Positions 17,784-26,298 of a stretch of 64,000 nucleotides of DNA are shown piece after piece. The DNA comes from Limnohabitans sp. 15K (lineage in GTDB: Bacteria; Pseudomonadota; Gammaproteobacteria; Burkholderiales; Burkholderiaceae_C): positions 1,153,934-1,217,933 of the forward strand of contig NZ_NESM01000001.1 in NCBI RefSeq assembly GCF_002778285.1. The letters run 5' to 3'. The notes beneath the pieces are model-generated. The model saw only the letters and a program-made list of their open reading frames with translations. It had not been told where the DNA came from and made no database searches. A program made the translations under genes and the position numbers. Numbering within the stretch: the first letter of the stretch is position 1; every line of letters starts with the position of its first letter.

Positions 17784-18194
17784 ATGTCTGACGCCCCACA
17801 CCCCCACGCCGTGGCATTGCCCACCGACCAAGAACTGGTGCTCAAGGCCATCCCCATGCCTGCGGACTGCAATGCCAGCGGCGATATTTTTGGGGGCTGG
17901 GTCATGGCACAAGTCGACTTGGCGGGCGCTGTCTTGCCCGCCCGGCGTGTGCGCGGCCGCATGGTGACCGTGGCGGTGAACGAATTCATCTTCAAACAGG
18001 CCGTCAAAGTGGGCGACATCTTGTCTTTTTTCTCACGCATCGTGCGCGTGGGCCGCACCTCGGTCACAGTCAAGGTGGAGGTTTTTGCCGAGCGTTTTCA
18101 GCTGCAAGGCCAGTACATCAAGGTCACCGAAGCCAACCTGACTTATGTGGCGGTGGACGACCAGGGAAAACCGAGGTTGGTGCCTGCCGAGTAA
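17784..18194 (+). CDS. Acyl-CoA thioesterase, YciA-like hotdog protein
   Basis: A 136-residue hotdog-fold thioesterase. The catalytic segment NASGDIFGGWVMAQVDLAG and the following VAVNEFIFKQAVKVGD match the YciA/BACH acyl-CoA hydrolase group, which hydrolyses a broad range of acyl-CoAs. The ATG at 17784 is preferred over a GTG two codons upstream. It is divergent from the Atm1-like exporter with about 41 bases between the starts, so the two promoters must overlap. Confidence 0.88.
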   Translation: MSDAPHPHAVALPTDQELVLKAIPMPADCNASGDIFGGWVMAQVDLAGAVLPARRVRGRMVTVAVNEFIFKQAVKVGDILSFFSRIVRVGRTSVTVKVEVFAERFQLQGQYIKVTEANLTYVAVDDQGKPRLVPAE

Positions 18195-18224
18195 TGCCGA
18201 GGGTCTGAGCGAAGGCTCAGAAGA

Positions 18225-18707
18225 TCAAGAGACGATGTAAGCGGCTGCACCCGTCGACATCAAGGTCCCGTCGGGCCCACAAAATTCCATGCGTGAAGAA
18301 CCCACACGCGAGCCGACCCGCAAGGCGTTGGCCGTGATGGTGAAGTGCTCGCCAATGCCGGGGCGCAAATAGTCCACCCGCAAATCGATGGTGCCCAGCT
18401 TGGCAAAGCGCTCCAAGCGCTTGGCGGGCGGTTCGTCCATGTGTTTAGCAGCCAACGCTGCCATCACGGCTGCGCTGCCGATGGCGTCCAGCACTGCGCT
18501 GATGACGCCGCCGTGGATGCGGTTGTAAGCAAAGTGGCCGACCAACTCGGGCCGCATGTCGATGCGGGCCGTCACACCTTCGGGTGTCACCTTGACCAGC
18601 TTCAGGCCCAAGGTTTTGTTGAAAACGATTTTTTCTTCGTAGATCTGGCGAAAACCTTCGATGTACTCGGGTTCCAGAACCACAGGGATTTCAGGGTGAT
18701 GGGGCAT
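18225..18707 (-). CDS. PaaI-type hotdog thioesterase
   Basis: A 160-residue single-hotdog protein. The segment NRIHGGVISAVLDAIGSAAV carries the HGG motif typical of PaaI/YiiD-type thioesterases, followed by TIDLRVDYLRPG and RMEFCGPDGTLMSTGAAAYIV. It probably hydrolyses short or medium acyl-CoAs. It is the last gene of the acyl-CoA operon that starts at the TetR gene, 45 bases after the enoyl-CoA hydratase. An upstream in-frame start 8 codons earlier is less likely because MPHHPEIP begins the conserved part. Confidence 0.85.
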   Translation of the reverse strand: MPHHPEIPVVLEPEYIEGFRQIYEEKIVFNKTLGLKLVKVTPEGVTARIDMRPELVGHFAYNRIHGGVISAVLDAIGSAAVMAALAAKHMDEPPAKRLERFAKLGTIDLRVDYLRPGIGEHFTITANALRVGSRVGSSRMEFCGPDGTLMSTGAAAYIVS

Positions 18708-18752
18708 GCTGCTGATTCTAGGGAAGAACAAACAACTGCAGCCCCTTAGCCC

Positions 18753-19514
18753 TCACAGCTTGGAAAAATCGGGTTTGCGCTTTTCCATGAAAGCCCCAAA
18801 GGCCTCTTTGGCAGCAGGCTCACGCAGCATGCGACCGAAGCTCTTGCCTTCTTCGTCCATCTTTTGCAACACAGCTTGTGTATCGCCTTTCATCAAGCGC
18901 TTGGTCTCGATCAAAGACGACAACGGTTTGCCCGCCAACTTGCGGGCTTGCGCTTGCGCGTAACCATTGACTTCGGTGGGCGGCACCACGCGGTTGACCA
19001 AACCCACCTCTTGCGCGGCTTCGGCAAAAAAGGCCTCGCCCATGAGCAAGGCCTCAGCGGCGCGGTGGTAGCCGAACATTTTGGGCGCCAACAAGCTCGA
19101 AGCCGCCTCCGGGCACAGGCCCAGATTGACAAACGGCATGGAGAACGCCGCGTTGTCGCCGGCATAAACCAAGTCACAATGGAACAACATGGTGGTGCCG
19201 ATGCCCACTGCGGGTCCGGCCACAGCGGCCAACAGAGGTTTTTCAAACGTGGCGATGCCGCGCAAAAAGCGGAACACCGGCGACTCTTGCGTGCTGGGCG
19301 GCTGGTTCAGAAAGTCGCCAATGTCATTGCCCGCACTGAAGATACTTTCGTGGCCCTGAAACAGCACCACGCGCACGCTGGCGTCAGCGGCCGCTTGGGC
19401 CAATGCATCGGCCATGACCGCGTACATGGCCGAAGTGATGGAGTTTTTCTTGTCCAGACGGTTGAAGGTGATGGTCATCACCCCTGCGTCGATGTGGGTC
19501 AGGATGTCAGACAT
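18753..19514 (-). CDS. Enoyl-CoA hydratase/isomerase family protein
   Basis: A 253-residue crotonase-fold enzyme. The oxyanion-hole segments are FSAGNDIGDFL and AVAGPAVGIGTTMLFHCDLVYAGDNAAF. The region that carries the second catalytic Glu of enoyl-CoA hydratases here reads GLCPEAASSLLAPKMF and contains an E. It fits hydration or isomerisation of 2-enoyl-CoA in beta-oxidation, downstream of the acyl-CoA dehydrogenase in this operon. The exact chain-length preference cannot be read. Confidence 0.9.
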   Translation of the reverse strand: MSDILTHIDAGVMTITFNRLDKKNSITSAMYAVMADALAQAAADASVRVVLFQGHESIFSAGNDIGDFLNQPPSTQESPVFRFLRGIATFEKPLLAAVAGPAVGIGTTMLFHCDLVYAGDNAAFSMPFVNLGLCPEAASSLLAPKMFGYHRAAEALLMGEAFFAEAAQEVGLVNRVVPPTEVNGYAQAQARKLAGKPLSSLIETKRLMKGDTQAVLQKMDEEGKSFGRMLREPAAKEAFGAFMEKRKPDFSKL

Positions 19515-19535
19515 GGTGTTCCTTGTGGTGTGGGT

Positions 19536-19979
19536 TCACTGAACCCGAATCCAGGTTTGCGTACGCCCAAGCATTGGGGCACCGATGTAGCCGCGCACTT
19601 CCAGCTTCTTACCGCCGTCGATCGGGGTCAAACGCAAGCTGTAGTTCTTGCCATTCTCGGGATCGAGGATTTTCCCACCCTCCCACACCGCTTTGCCGTC
19701 ACCTTGTTGACCGCCCCGGATGATTTCCATGCCAATTTTGGGCTGGCCCTTGCGGTCGTCGGTGCACAGGTTGCAATTCGGGTCGGTGTTGGGGTTGTTT
19801 TGCAGCGACCGCTCCACCACACCCGAGAGGCCCGAACTGGCCGTTTGGGTGATGCGGATTTCCGCTTTGGGCTGCTTGGTCTCGTCGTCGATGCTGCGCC
19901 ACAGGCCCACAGGGCTCATTTGAGCCTGCGCCAGCAAGGTGAACAGGCCTAAGGTCAGTGCGGTTGTTTGTTTGATCAT
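19536..19979 (-). CDS. Exported DUF2147 protein
   Basis: A 147-residue protein with a signal peptide (MIKQTTALTLGLFTLLAQAQ) and the DUF2147 body: PVGLWRSIDDETKQPKAEI, then NPNTDPNCNLCTDDRKGQPK and a C-terminal GKNYSLRLTPIDGGKKLEVRGYIG. The family is periplasmic, small and of unknown function. Two ATGs lie two codons apart; the inner one has AAGG at good spacing. It is inserted between acyl-CoA dehydrogenase and enoyl-CoA hydratase genes on the same strand, which suggests cotranscription with lipid catabolism but not a proven role. Confidence 0.85.
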   Translation of the reverse strand: MIKQTTALTLGLFTLLAQAQMSPVGLWRSIDDETKQPKAEIRITQTASSGLSGVVERSLQNNPNTDPNCNLCTDDRKGQPKIGMEIIRGGQQGDGKAVWEGGKILDPENGKNYSLRLTPIDGGKKLEVRGYIGAPMLGRTQTWIRVQ

Positions 19980-19998
19980 GCTCATGCCTTGACGTTGA

Positions 19999-21810
19999 TC
20001 AAGCCAATGCGGCGTCGGTGTCCATCAGCACATCGCTGCCGGCACGGATGCGGCGCATCAGGCTCGATGTTTCGGGCATCAGGCGGGTGAAGTAAAAACG
20101 CGCGGTCTGCAACTTGGCTTGGTAGAACGGATCGGGGCGCTGTGCCTCTTCTTCTGCCTCGGCCAGTTTGGCCAACGCGATTTGCGCCGAGCGGGCCCAG
20201 AAGTAGCCCAGCACCAAATGGCCCACCACGCGCAGGTAATCCACAGCGGCAGCACCCACTTCGTCGGCATTGCTCATGGCTTTCATGCCCACTTCGCCTG
20301 TGAGCTGCGTGAGCTTTTGGCCCAGATCGGCCAGCGGCTTGATGAATTCGCCCATGGCCTCGTTGGCCATTTCGGCCTTGACGAGTTGCTCGACCAGTTT
20401 GCCGAACTTTTTGAGTGTGGCGCCTTGGTTGCCCAACACTTTGCGCCCCAACAAGTCCAGTGATTGGATGGTGTTGGTGCCTTCGTAAATCATGTTGATG
20501 CGGGCATCGCGCACATACTGCTCCATGCCCCACTCCTTGATGTAACCGTGGCCACCAAACACTTGCATACAGGCCGACGTAGCCTCCCAAGCGTTGTCGG
20601 TGGTGAAGGCTTTGACGATGGGCGTGAGCAGGGCCACGACTTCTGCAGCCTCCGCACGCACGGCCTCGTCAGGGTGGTTGAATTCTTTGTCGAGCAATAA
20701 AGCGCAGTAGCAAGCCAGAGCCCGGCCGCCTTCGGCATAGGCCTTGGCCGTCATCAGCATGCGGCGCACATCGGGGTGCACGATGATCGGATCGGCTGGC
20801 TTGCCAGGGGCCTTCACACCGGTGAGCGAGCGCATCTGCACGCGGTCTTTGGCGTAAGCGAGTGCGTTTTGGTAAGCCACTTCGGTCAGGCCCAGAGACT
20901 GGTTGCCCACGCCCAAACGGGCGGCATTCATCATCACGAACATCGCAGCCAAGCCCTTGTTGGGCTGACCCACCATCGTGCCCACGGCTTCGTCCAACAC
21001 CATTTGGCAAGTGGCGTTGCCGTGGATGCCCATTTTGTGCTCCAGGCCGCCGCAGTAAATGCCATTGCGCTCACCCATGACGCCATCGGCCGACACATTG
21101 AACTTGGGCACCAAAAACAAGCTGATGCCTTTGTTCCCGGGAGGGGCATCGGGCAAACGGGCCAACACCAGGTGAACGATATTGGGAGCCAAGTCGTGCT
21201 CGCCTGCGCTGATGAAAATCTTTTGTCCGGTGATGCGGTAGGTGCCATCGGCTTGGGGCTCGGCCTTGGAACGCAAGAGTCCCAGGTCGGTGCCACAATG
21301 CGGCTCGGTCAGGCACATGGTGCCTGTCCACTCGCCGCTGGTGAGCTTGGGCAGGTACAAGGCTTTTTGCTCGGGCGTGCCGTGCGCATGCAAGGCTTCG
21401 TAAGCGCCGTGTGACAAACCGGGGTACATGGTCCAGGCTTGGTTGGCCGAGTTGAGCATTTCGTAGAAACACTGGTTCACCACAAACGGCAAGCCCTGCC
21501 CGCCATATTCGGGGTCGCAGCTCAGGGCGGCCCAACCACCGGCGACGTATTGCTCGTACGCGGCTTTGAAGCCATCTGGGGCTTTGACGGCGTGGGTCTC
21601 GCGGTTGAGCTCGCAGCCTTGCGTGTCGCCAGACACGTTGATGGGAAAAATCACCTCAGAGGCGAACTTGCCACCTTCTTCCAGCACCGCGTTGATGGTG
21701 TCTGAATCGGTCTCGGCGTGCTTGGGCAGCGCCTTGAGCTCGGCGCTGACGTTGAGCAACTCGTGCAAGACAAACTGCATGTCACGAAGAGGCGGGTTGT
21801 AGACGGGCAT
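19999..21810 (-). CDS. Acyl-CoA dehydrogenase, long form with C-terminal extension
   Basis: A 603-residue FAD-dependent acyl-CoA dehydrogenase, about 200 residues longer than the short-chain enzymes. It belongs to the AcdC/long-form group common in Burkholderiales. It has the FAD-binding segment GEWTGTMCLTEPHCGTDLGLL, a GQKIFISAGEHDL segment and the C-terminal catalytic region MQVFGGHGYIKEWGMEQYVRD followed by INMIYEGTNTIQ, typical of the family. It carries out the first step of fatty acyl-CoA beta-oxidation. The gene follows tetR by 46 bases and heads the metabolic part of the operon. Confidence 0.93.
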   Translation of the reverse strand: MPVYNPPLRDMQFVLHELLNVSAELKALPKHAETDSDTINAVLEEGGKFASEVIFPINVSGDTQGCELNRETHAVKAPDGFKAAYEQYVAGGWAALSCDPEYGGQGLPFVVNQCFYEMLNSANQAWTMYPGLSHGAYEALHAHGTPEQKALYLPKLTSGEWTGTMCLTEPHCGTDLGLLRSKAEPQADGTYRITGQKIFISAGEHDLAPNIVHLVLARLPDAPPGNKGISLFLVPKFNVSADGVMGERNGIYCGGLEHKMGIHGNATCQMVLDEAVGTMVGQPNKGLAAMFVMMNAARLGVGNQSLGLTEVAYQNALAYAKDRVQMRSLTGVKAPGKPADPIIVHPDVRRMLMTAKAYAEGGRALACYCALLLDKEFNHPDEAVRAEAAEVVALLTPIVKAFTTDNAWEATSACMQVFGGHGYIKEWGMEQYVRDARINMIYEGTNTIQSLDLLGRKVLGNQGATLKKFGKLVEQLVKAEMANEAMGEFIKPLADLGQKLTQLTGEVGMKAMSNADEVGAAAVDYLRVVGHLVLGYFWARSAQIALAKLAEAEEEAQRPDPFYQAKLQTARFYFTRLMPETSSLMRRIRAGSDVLMDTDAALA

Positions 21811-21856
21811 GGGAACTCCTGATTGGGGGGGTTAACGTGATCGAAGCAATGAAAGC

Positions 21857-22516
21857 TCAAGTCTTGGACGCATAGCGGTCCAAAATGTGTGAAAAACCGC
21901 GCCGTGCGTGCTCGGTGGCATTGGGGTTGCGCAAGAACCTGGCTTCGTAGTGCAGGGCCAAAATCAGGCCATGGATCTCAAACGCGATTTGGTGTGCATC
22001 GGCTTCACGCATGAGTTGGCCTTCGGCTTGGGTCAACTCGACGGCTCGGCGCAAAGCGGTTTGCCAAGTGCTCACCGATCGGGCAAGCGCATCGCGCACC
22101 GGACCCGTCCGATCATCGAATTCCACGGCACCACTGATGTAGATGCAACCAGAATCGATCTCTGCCGAGGTCTGGACCATCCAGTTGTCGAACATAGCCT
22201 GCAGCCGCTGAACGCCACGGGGCTTTTGCATGGCCGCGTAAAACACCTCGGCCTCAAAGCGGTCGTGGTATTCGCGGATCACCGAAATTTGCAATTCTTC
22301 ACGCGAGCCAAAGTGCGCAAAAACGCCTGACTTGCTCATGCCCGTGACCTCGGCCACGGCACCAATGGACAGGCCTTCCAAGCCGATTTGCGAGGCCAAA
22401 CCCAAAGCCGCGTCAATGATCACCGCTTTGGTTTGCTGACCTTTGATCAGCACACGTTTGCCCGCGTCTGGGACGGGCGAGCTTTCAGCTTTGGCGGAAT
22501 GAGAATGGACGGTCAT
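21857..22516 (-). CDS. TetR-family transcriptional regulator of the acyl-CoA operon
   Basis: A 219-residue TetR regulator. The HTH lies near residues 40-75 (LEGLSIGAVAEVTGMSKSGVFAHFGSREEL). The C-terminal ligand domain contains QRLQAMFDNWMVQ and a region with SGCIYISGAVEFDDRTGPVRDAL, often seen in regulators of acyl-CoA genes. The ATG at 22516 (MTVHSHS) is preferred to a TTG three codons upstream. A perfect 14-base palindrome 13 bases before the start is very likely its operator, so it should repress itself and the downstream acyl-CoA genes. Confidence 0.88.
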   Translation of the reverse strand: MTVHSHSAKAESSPVPDAGKRVLIKGQQTKAVIIDAALGLASQIGLEGLSIGAVAEVTGMSKSGVFAHFGSREELQISVIREYHDRFEAEVFYAAMQKPRGVQRLQAMFDNWMVQTSAEIDSGCIYISGAVEFDDRTGPVRDALARSVSTWQTALRRAVELTQAEGQLMREADAHQIAFEIHGLILALHYEARFLRNPNATEHARRGFSHILDRYASKT

Positions 22517-22528
22517 GGTCTTCAAAAA

Positions 22529-22542
22529 AGAACGATCGTTCT
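22529..22542. promoter_or_regulatory. TetR-type operator palindrome
   Basis: AGAACGATCGTTCT is a perfect 14-base palindrome just upstream of the tetR start. Its position and symmetry fit autoregulation by the adjacent TetR protein. Flanking A/T-rich bases could hold the -10 element. Confidence 0.7.
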
Positions 22543-22603
22543 ATTTTGCACCAAAAACCGTCCGAGATTCAAAACACCGGAACCACCAAGGGTAAATCGG
22601 GAG

Positions 22604-22637
22604 CACCTGTCGCTGCCCTAGGGGCAGCAGCCAGGTG
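22604..22637 (-). terminator. Hairpin after the FAH gene
   Basis: GCTGCCC (22612-22618) pairs with GGGCAGC (22622-22628) around TAG. Outside it CACCTG (22604-22609) pairs with CAGGTG (22632-22637). It lies between the end of the minus-strand sugar-acid operon and tetR, where a terminator is expected. There is no T-run, so it may instead act as an RNA 3'-end stabiliser. Confidence 0.4.
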
Positions 22638-22658
22638 TCCACATCCATTCACCCGACT

Positions 22659-23522
22659 TCAAGCCTTGAAAGCAACAACCTTTTGGGTTTGTTCACCCAA
22701 ACCGTCGATGCCCAAACGCATCACGTCGCCTCGCTTGAGGTAGACCGGCGCAGGTTTGCCATCGACCTTGACGCCCATGCCCACGCCCGGTGGGGTGCCG
22801 GTGGTGATGATGTCGCCTGGCTCGAGGGTCATGAACTGGCTCACGTAGCTCACCAACTTGGCCACACCAAAAATCATGGTCTTGGTGCTGCCGGTTTGAA
22901 AGCGCACGCCGTTCACATCCAACCACATGCCCAGGGCTTGTGGGTTGGGCACTTCGTCACGCGTGACCAGCCAAGGGCCCACGGGGCCGAAGGTGTCGCA
23001 ACCCTTGCCCTTGTCCCAAGTGGCACCGCGCTCGAGCTGGTATTCGCGCTCGCTCACGTCGTTGACCACGCAGTAGCCAGCCACATGGTTCAACGCGTCT
23101 TTTTGCGTGACATAACGCGTGCGGGTGCCGATCACGATGCCGAGCTCGACTTCCCAGTCGGTTTTCTTGGAGCCTTTGGGCAGCATGACGTCGTCGTCAG
23201 CGCCTTGAATGCAAGAGATCGCTTTGGTGAACACGATCGGCTCGGCGGGGATGGGCATGCCTGCTTCGGCCGCGTGGTCAGCGTAGTTCAAGCCAATGGC
23301 GATGAACTTGCTGGTGTAAGAGATGGGGGTGCCAAACCGTTTTTTACCGCGCACCAAAGGCAGCTTGTCGGTCTTGACCTTGGCCAATTTGGCCAAGGCC
23401 TTGTCATTGAGTTGGTCGGGCGAGATGTCTTTGACGACACCACTCAGGTCGCGCAAACGGCCATCGGCATCGATCAGGCCTGGTTTTTCTTTGCCGGGTT
23501 GGCCATAACGAACGAGTTTCAT
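22659..23522 (-). CDS. Fumarylacetoacetate hydrolase family protein, likely 2,4-diketo-3-deoxy-sugar-acid hydrolase
   Basis: A 287-residue FAH-fold enzyme. Metal-binding acidic residues lie in SKKTDWEVELGIVIG and in YCVVNDVSEREYQLERG. The catalytic region includes KFIAIGLNYADHAAEAGMPIP and the C-terminal DIITTGTPPGVGMG. Family members cleave C-C bonds of acylpyruvates. Those next to a KDF-dehydrogenase-like SDR split 2,4-diketo-3-deoxy-L-fuconate or -rhamnonate into pyruvate and lactate (or glycolate for pentonates). It is last in the minus arm of the sugar-acid locus. Ureidoglycolate lyase, the other common label for this family, does not fit the context. Confidence 0.85.
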   Translation of the reverse strand: MKLVRYGQPGKEKPGLIDADGRLRDLSGVVKDISPDQLNDKALAKLAKVKTDKLPLVRGKKRFGTPISYTSKFIAIGLNYADHAAEAGMPIPAEPIVFTKAISCIQGADDDVMLPKGSKKTDWEVELGIVIGTRTRYVTQKDALNHVAGYCVVNDVSEREYQLERGATWDKGKGCDTFGPVGPWLVTRDEVPNPQALGMWLDVNGVRFQTGSTKTMIFGVAKLVSYVSQFMTLEPGDIITTGTPPGVGMGVKVDGKPAPVYLKRGDVMRLGIDGLGEQTQKVVAFKA

Positions 23523-23548
23523 AAATACCTTTCAGTGCTGGAACAGAA

Positions 23549-24307
23549 TCAATAAGTGGAACGGCCACCGGACAAGTCAAAAACCGCCCCGGTGGAGAAG
23601 GAACATTCTTCGGTGCTCAACCAAGTCACCATGGCGGCGACTTCTTCGGGCTCACCAAAGCGGGCCATCGGGATTTTAGAGAGCATGAACTGGATGTGCT
23701 CGGGCGTCATTTGATCAAAAATCGCCGTCTTCACAGCCGCGGGGGTGACACAGTTCACCCGCACCCCCGTGTCGGCCAGCTCTTTGCCCAGCGATTTGGT
23801 GAGACCTATCACTGCGGCCTTGCTCGCGCTGTAAGCGCTGGCGTTGGGGTTGCCATCCTTGCCTGCCACAGACGAAATATTGATGATGCGGCCGTAGTTG
23901 TTCGCCTTCATGTGGGCGCTGAGTTCGCGGCAGCAATGGAACAAGCCATGCACGTTGACATCGAACACCTGCTTCCAAGCGTCCACCGGGTAGTCCCAGA
24001 CTTTGACGTTGGGGCCAGTGATGCCGGCACTGTTGACCAACACATCGACCACGGCCAAGGCTGTCGTTTGCGCGGTGGCCTGAACCACCGAAGCGTGATC
24101 GATCACATCGACCTGCACGGTGTTGACCACCGCACCCAACTGGCCCTTGCGCAGCTGCTCGGCCGCTTGGGCCATGCCTGCCAGATCGCGGTCCCAGATG
24201 GTGACGCGTGCACCAGATGCCAGCATGCGCTGCGCAATCGCAAAACCCAAACCGGTCGCTGCACCGGTGATGACCGCGTGGCGGCCTTTCATGTCGAGCA
24301 AATTCAT
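23549..24307 (-). CDS. Short-chain dehydrogenase/reductase (sugar or 3-oxo substrate)
   Basis: A 252-residue classical SDR. Its cofactor glycine motif is TGAATGLG (near residue 15) and it carries NSAG. The catalytic S is in INISSVAGKDG, followed by Y-x3-K in AYSASKAAVIGLTKSL. The substrate is unknown. Within this operon it could be the sugar 1-dehydrogenase that makes the lactone for the pathway, or an additional ketoacid dehydrogenase. It starts 17 bases downstream of the other SDR and is distinct from it in sequence. Confidence 0.8.
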   Translation of the reverse strand: MNLLDMKGRHAVITGAATGLGFAIAQRMLASGARVTIWDRDLAGMAQAAEQLRKGQLGAVVNTVQVDVIDHASVVQATAQTTALAVVDVLVNSAGITGPNVKVWDYPVDAWKQVFDVNVHGLFHCCRELSAHMKANNYGRIINISSVAGKDGNPNASAYSASKAAVIGLTKSLGKELADTGVRVNCVTPAAVKTAIFDQMTPEHIQFMLSKIPMARFGEPEEVAAMVTWLSTEECSFSTGAVFDLSGGRSTY

Positions 24308-24323
24308 GTGTTGCTTTCAGTCA

Positions 24324-25073
24324 TCAGATGGTCATGCCACCGTCCACCATGTACGCATTACCCGTGGCGAAGATGGATTCGTCGGAGGCCAAAAAGGTCA
24401 CGATGGGCGCAATTTCTGCCGCTTGAGCCAAGCGCCCCATCGGCTGGCGGTTGATGAAGTCTTTGCGCGCCTGTACCGGGTCGGCATAGCTGTTGATGCG
24501 GTCCTGCAGCGAGGGCGTGTCCACCGTGCCGGGGCAAATCGCATTGCAGCGCACGCCCTGGCGCACGTAGTCGGCTGCCACGCTTTTGGTCAGGCCAATC
24601 ACCGCCGCCTTGCTGGTGCCGTAAATGAAACGGTTGGGCAAGCCCTTGACACTGGAGCAGACGCTGGCCATGTTGATGATGCTGCCGCCGCGCCCGTCTT
24701 TTTCAAACTGCGCCACCATTTTGGGGATGGCCGCCTGGATCATCCAGAACTGCGAGCGCACGTTCAGGTTGAAGGCGAATTCCCACTCTTCATCTTTCGC
24801 CAATTCGATGTTGCCGTTGTGCACAAAGCCCGCGCAGTTGAAGAGGATGTCGATGCGGTCCAAGCTGGCCACTTGCGCTTCAATCGCTTTTTTGTCGAGC
24901 ACATTGAGCACGGCCGTGTGCACATTGGCCACGCCCTGGTAGCTCTTGAGCAGTTCGGCGTTCACATCGGTCGCATACACGGTGGCCCCTTCTGCGGCCA
25001 TGGCCAATGCCGCCGCTTGGCCAATGCCTTGCCCGGCAGCGGTCACCAGCGCGGTTTTTCCTTTGAGTCTCAT
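24324..25073 (-). CDS. SDR resembling 2-keto-3-deoxy-L-fuconate dehydrogenase (BDH2-like)
   Basis: A 249-residue SDR. The glycine motif TAAGQGIGQAAALAMAAEGA, then LFNCAGFVHNG, NVRSQFWMIQA and CPGTVDTPSLQDRI resemble human BDH2 and the Xanthomonas 2-keto-3-deoxy-L-fuconate dehydrogenase group. The catalytic Tyr-x3-Lys is in IYGTSKAAVIGLTKS. It likely oxidises the 2-keto-3-deoxy acid made by the neighbouring dehydratase, giving the 2,4-diketo acid cleaved by the FAH enzyme. The ATG overlaps the upstream stop as ATGA, so translation is coupled to the dehydratase. Confidence 0.82.
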   Translation of the reverse strand: MRLKGKTALVTAAGQGIGQAAALAMAAEGATVYATDVNAELLKSYQGVANVHTAVLNVLDKKAIEAQVASLDRIDILFNCAGFVHNGNIELAKDEEWEFAFNLNVRSQFWMIQAAIPKMVAQFEKDGRGGSIINMASVCSSVKGLPNRFIYGTSKAAVIGLTKSVAADYVRQGVRCNAICPGTVDTPSLQDRINSYADPVQARKDFINRQPMGRLAQAAEIAPIVTFLASDESIFATGNAYMVDGGMTI

Positions 25074-26185
25074 GATGCCTTGATCTCCATGTGGGTCATC
25101 TGTCGTTGTTGAATCGCCGCCCAGTCCCAGGCAATGCCCAGGCCAGGGGTTTCGGGTGGATGGGCAAAGCCGTCCTTCACTTGCATGCGTGATGTGGTGA
25201 TGTCGTCGAGCTGCGGGATGTACTCCACCCATGTGGCATTGGGCACGGCCGCACAAAGACTGACGTGCAGCTCCATCAAAAAGTGCGGGCACACCGCCAC
25301 GTCAAAGGTTTCTGCCAAGTGTGCGGTCTTAATCCAAGGTGTGATGCCACCAATGCGCGCCACATCGGGCTGCACGATCGAGCAAGCGCCCTGCTCCAAA
25401 TATTCGCGAAACTGCATCGGGTGGTACATCGACTCACCGACCGCAACAGGAATGGTGGTGTGCTCGCGCAAATGGCGGTGCCCCGACACGTCTTCAGCGG
25501 GCAGGGGCTCTTCAATCCAGGCCAAACCCAAGCCATCGAAAGCCCGCGCGCGGCGCACCACCTCGGCGCGATTGAAGCCCTGATTGGCATCGGTCATCAA
25601 CTCAAAGCCCGGCCCCACCGCATCGCGCACCGCAGAGAGGCGCGCCACGTCTTCGCTCACATGCGGGCGGCCAATCTTGATCTTCGCGCCTTTGAAGCCT
25701 TGGGCTTGTGCCTCCAGCGTTTGGTCCACCAGCGCCTCGGGCGACAAATGCAACCAGCCCCCTTCGGTGGTGTACAGCGGCACACGCGCCTGCGCGCCGC
25801 CCAGCAAGCGCCACAGCGGCAAGCCTTGGCTTTGGGCACGCCAGTCCCACAAAGCCGTGTCCACGCAAGCCAGCGCCAAGCTCGTCATGGCCCCCACTGC
25901 GGTGGCGTGGGTGTGGAAAAACAGGTCTTTCCAGATCGCCTCCACCATGACCGGGTCACGACCGATCAAGCGAGGGACCAGGTGGTCTTTGAGCAAAGCG
26001 ATGACCGACGAGCCGCCCGTGCCAATCGTGTAAGCGTAGCCCGTGGCCTCGATGCCATCGCTGCAGTGCAGCGTGAGCAAGAGCGTTTCTTGTGTCACAA
26101 AGGACTGGATGGCGTCGGTGCGCAAGACCTTGGGCGGCAAGTTGACTTGCCGAAGGCTCACGCGGTCAATGGAGACGGAAGACAT
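25070..26185 (-). CDS. Enolase-superfamily sugar-acid dehydratase (mandelate racemase subgroup)
   Basis: A 371-residue member of the mandelate racemase/muconate lactonizing enzyme family. Metal ligands are D199 (MTDANQGFN), E225 or E226 (WIEEPL) and E251 (VAVGES). Catalytic candidates are the KxK motif K168/K170 (GAKIKIG) and H301 (VCPHFLMELH), the residue set of the mandelate racemase subgroup that dehydrates aldonic or aldaric acids. The product would be a 2-keto-3-deoxy acid for the following SDR. The substrate (fuconate, rhamnonate, galactonate or similar) cannot be fixed from sequence. It starts 188 bases from the divergent fadR-type gene. Confidence 0.85.
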   Translation of the reverse strand: MSSVSIDRVSLRQVNLPPKVLRTDAIQSFVTQETLLLTLHCSDGIEATGYAYTIGTGGSSVIALLKDHLVPRLIGRDPVMVEAIWKDLFFHTHATAVGAMTSLALACVDTALWDWRAQSQGLPLWRLLGGAQARVPLYTTEGGWLHLSPEALVDQTLEAQAQGFKGAKIKIGRPHVSEDVARLSAVRDAVGPGFELMTDANQGFNRAEVVRRARAFDGLGLAWIEEPLPAEDVSGHRHLREHTTIPVAVGESMYHPMQFREYLEQGACSIVQPDVARIGGITPWIKTAHLAETFDVAVCPHFLMELHVSLCAAVPNATWVEYIPQLDDITTSRMQVKDGFAHPPETPGLGIAWDWAAIQQRQMTHMEIKAS

Positions 26186-26298
26186 AGGCAATTGGGGCCT
26201 TCACAGGAGGGGCAAACGTTTGTACACAGGTTGGAAGCAGGCATGTCGCCAGGGATATCCGCCCTGGCCACCCATCTTCGGGTTTGTGCGGAGTTGCT

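Noticed and set aside
22659..23522. Ureidoglycolate lyase (purine catabolism) for the FAH-family gene
   Set aside because: No allantoin or ureide genes are nearby. The adjacent KDF-dehydrogenase-like SDR and sugar-acid dehydratase favour 2,4-diketo-3-deoxy acid hydrolysis.
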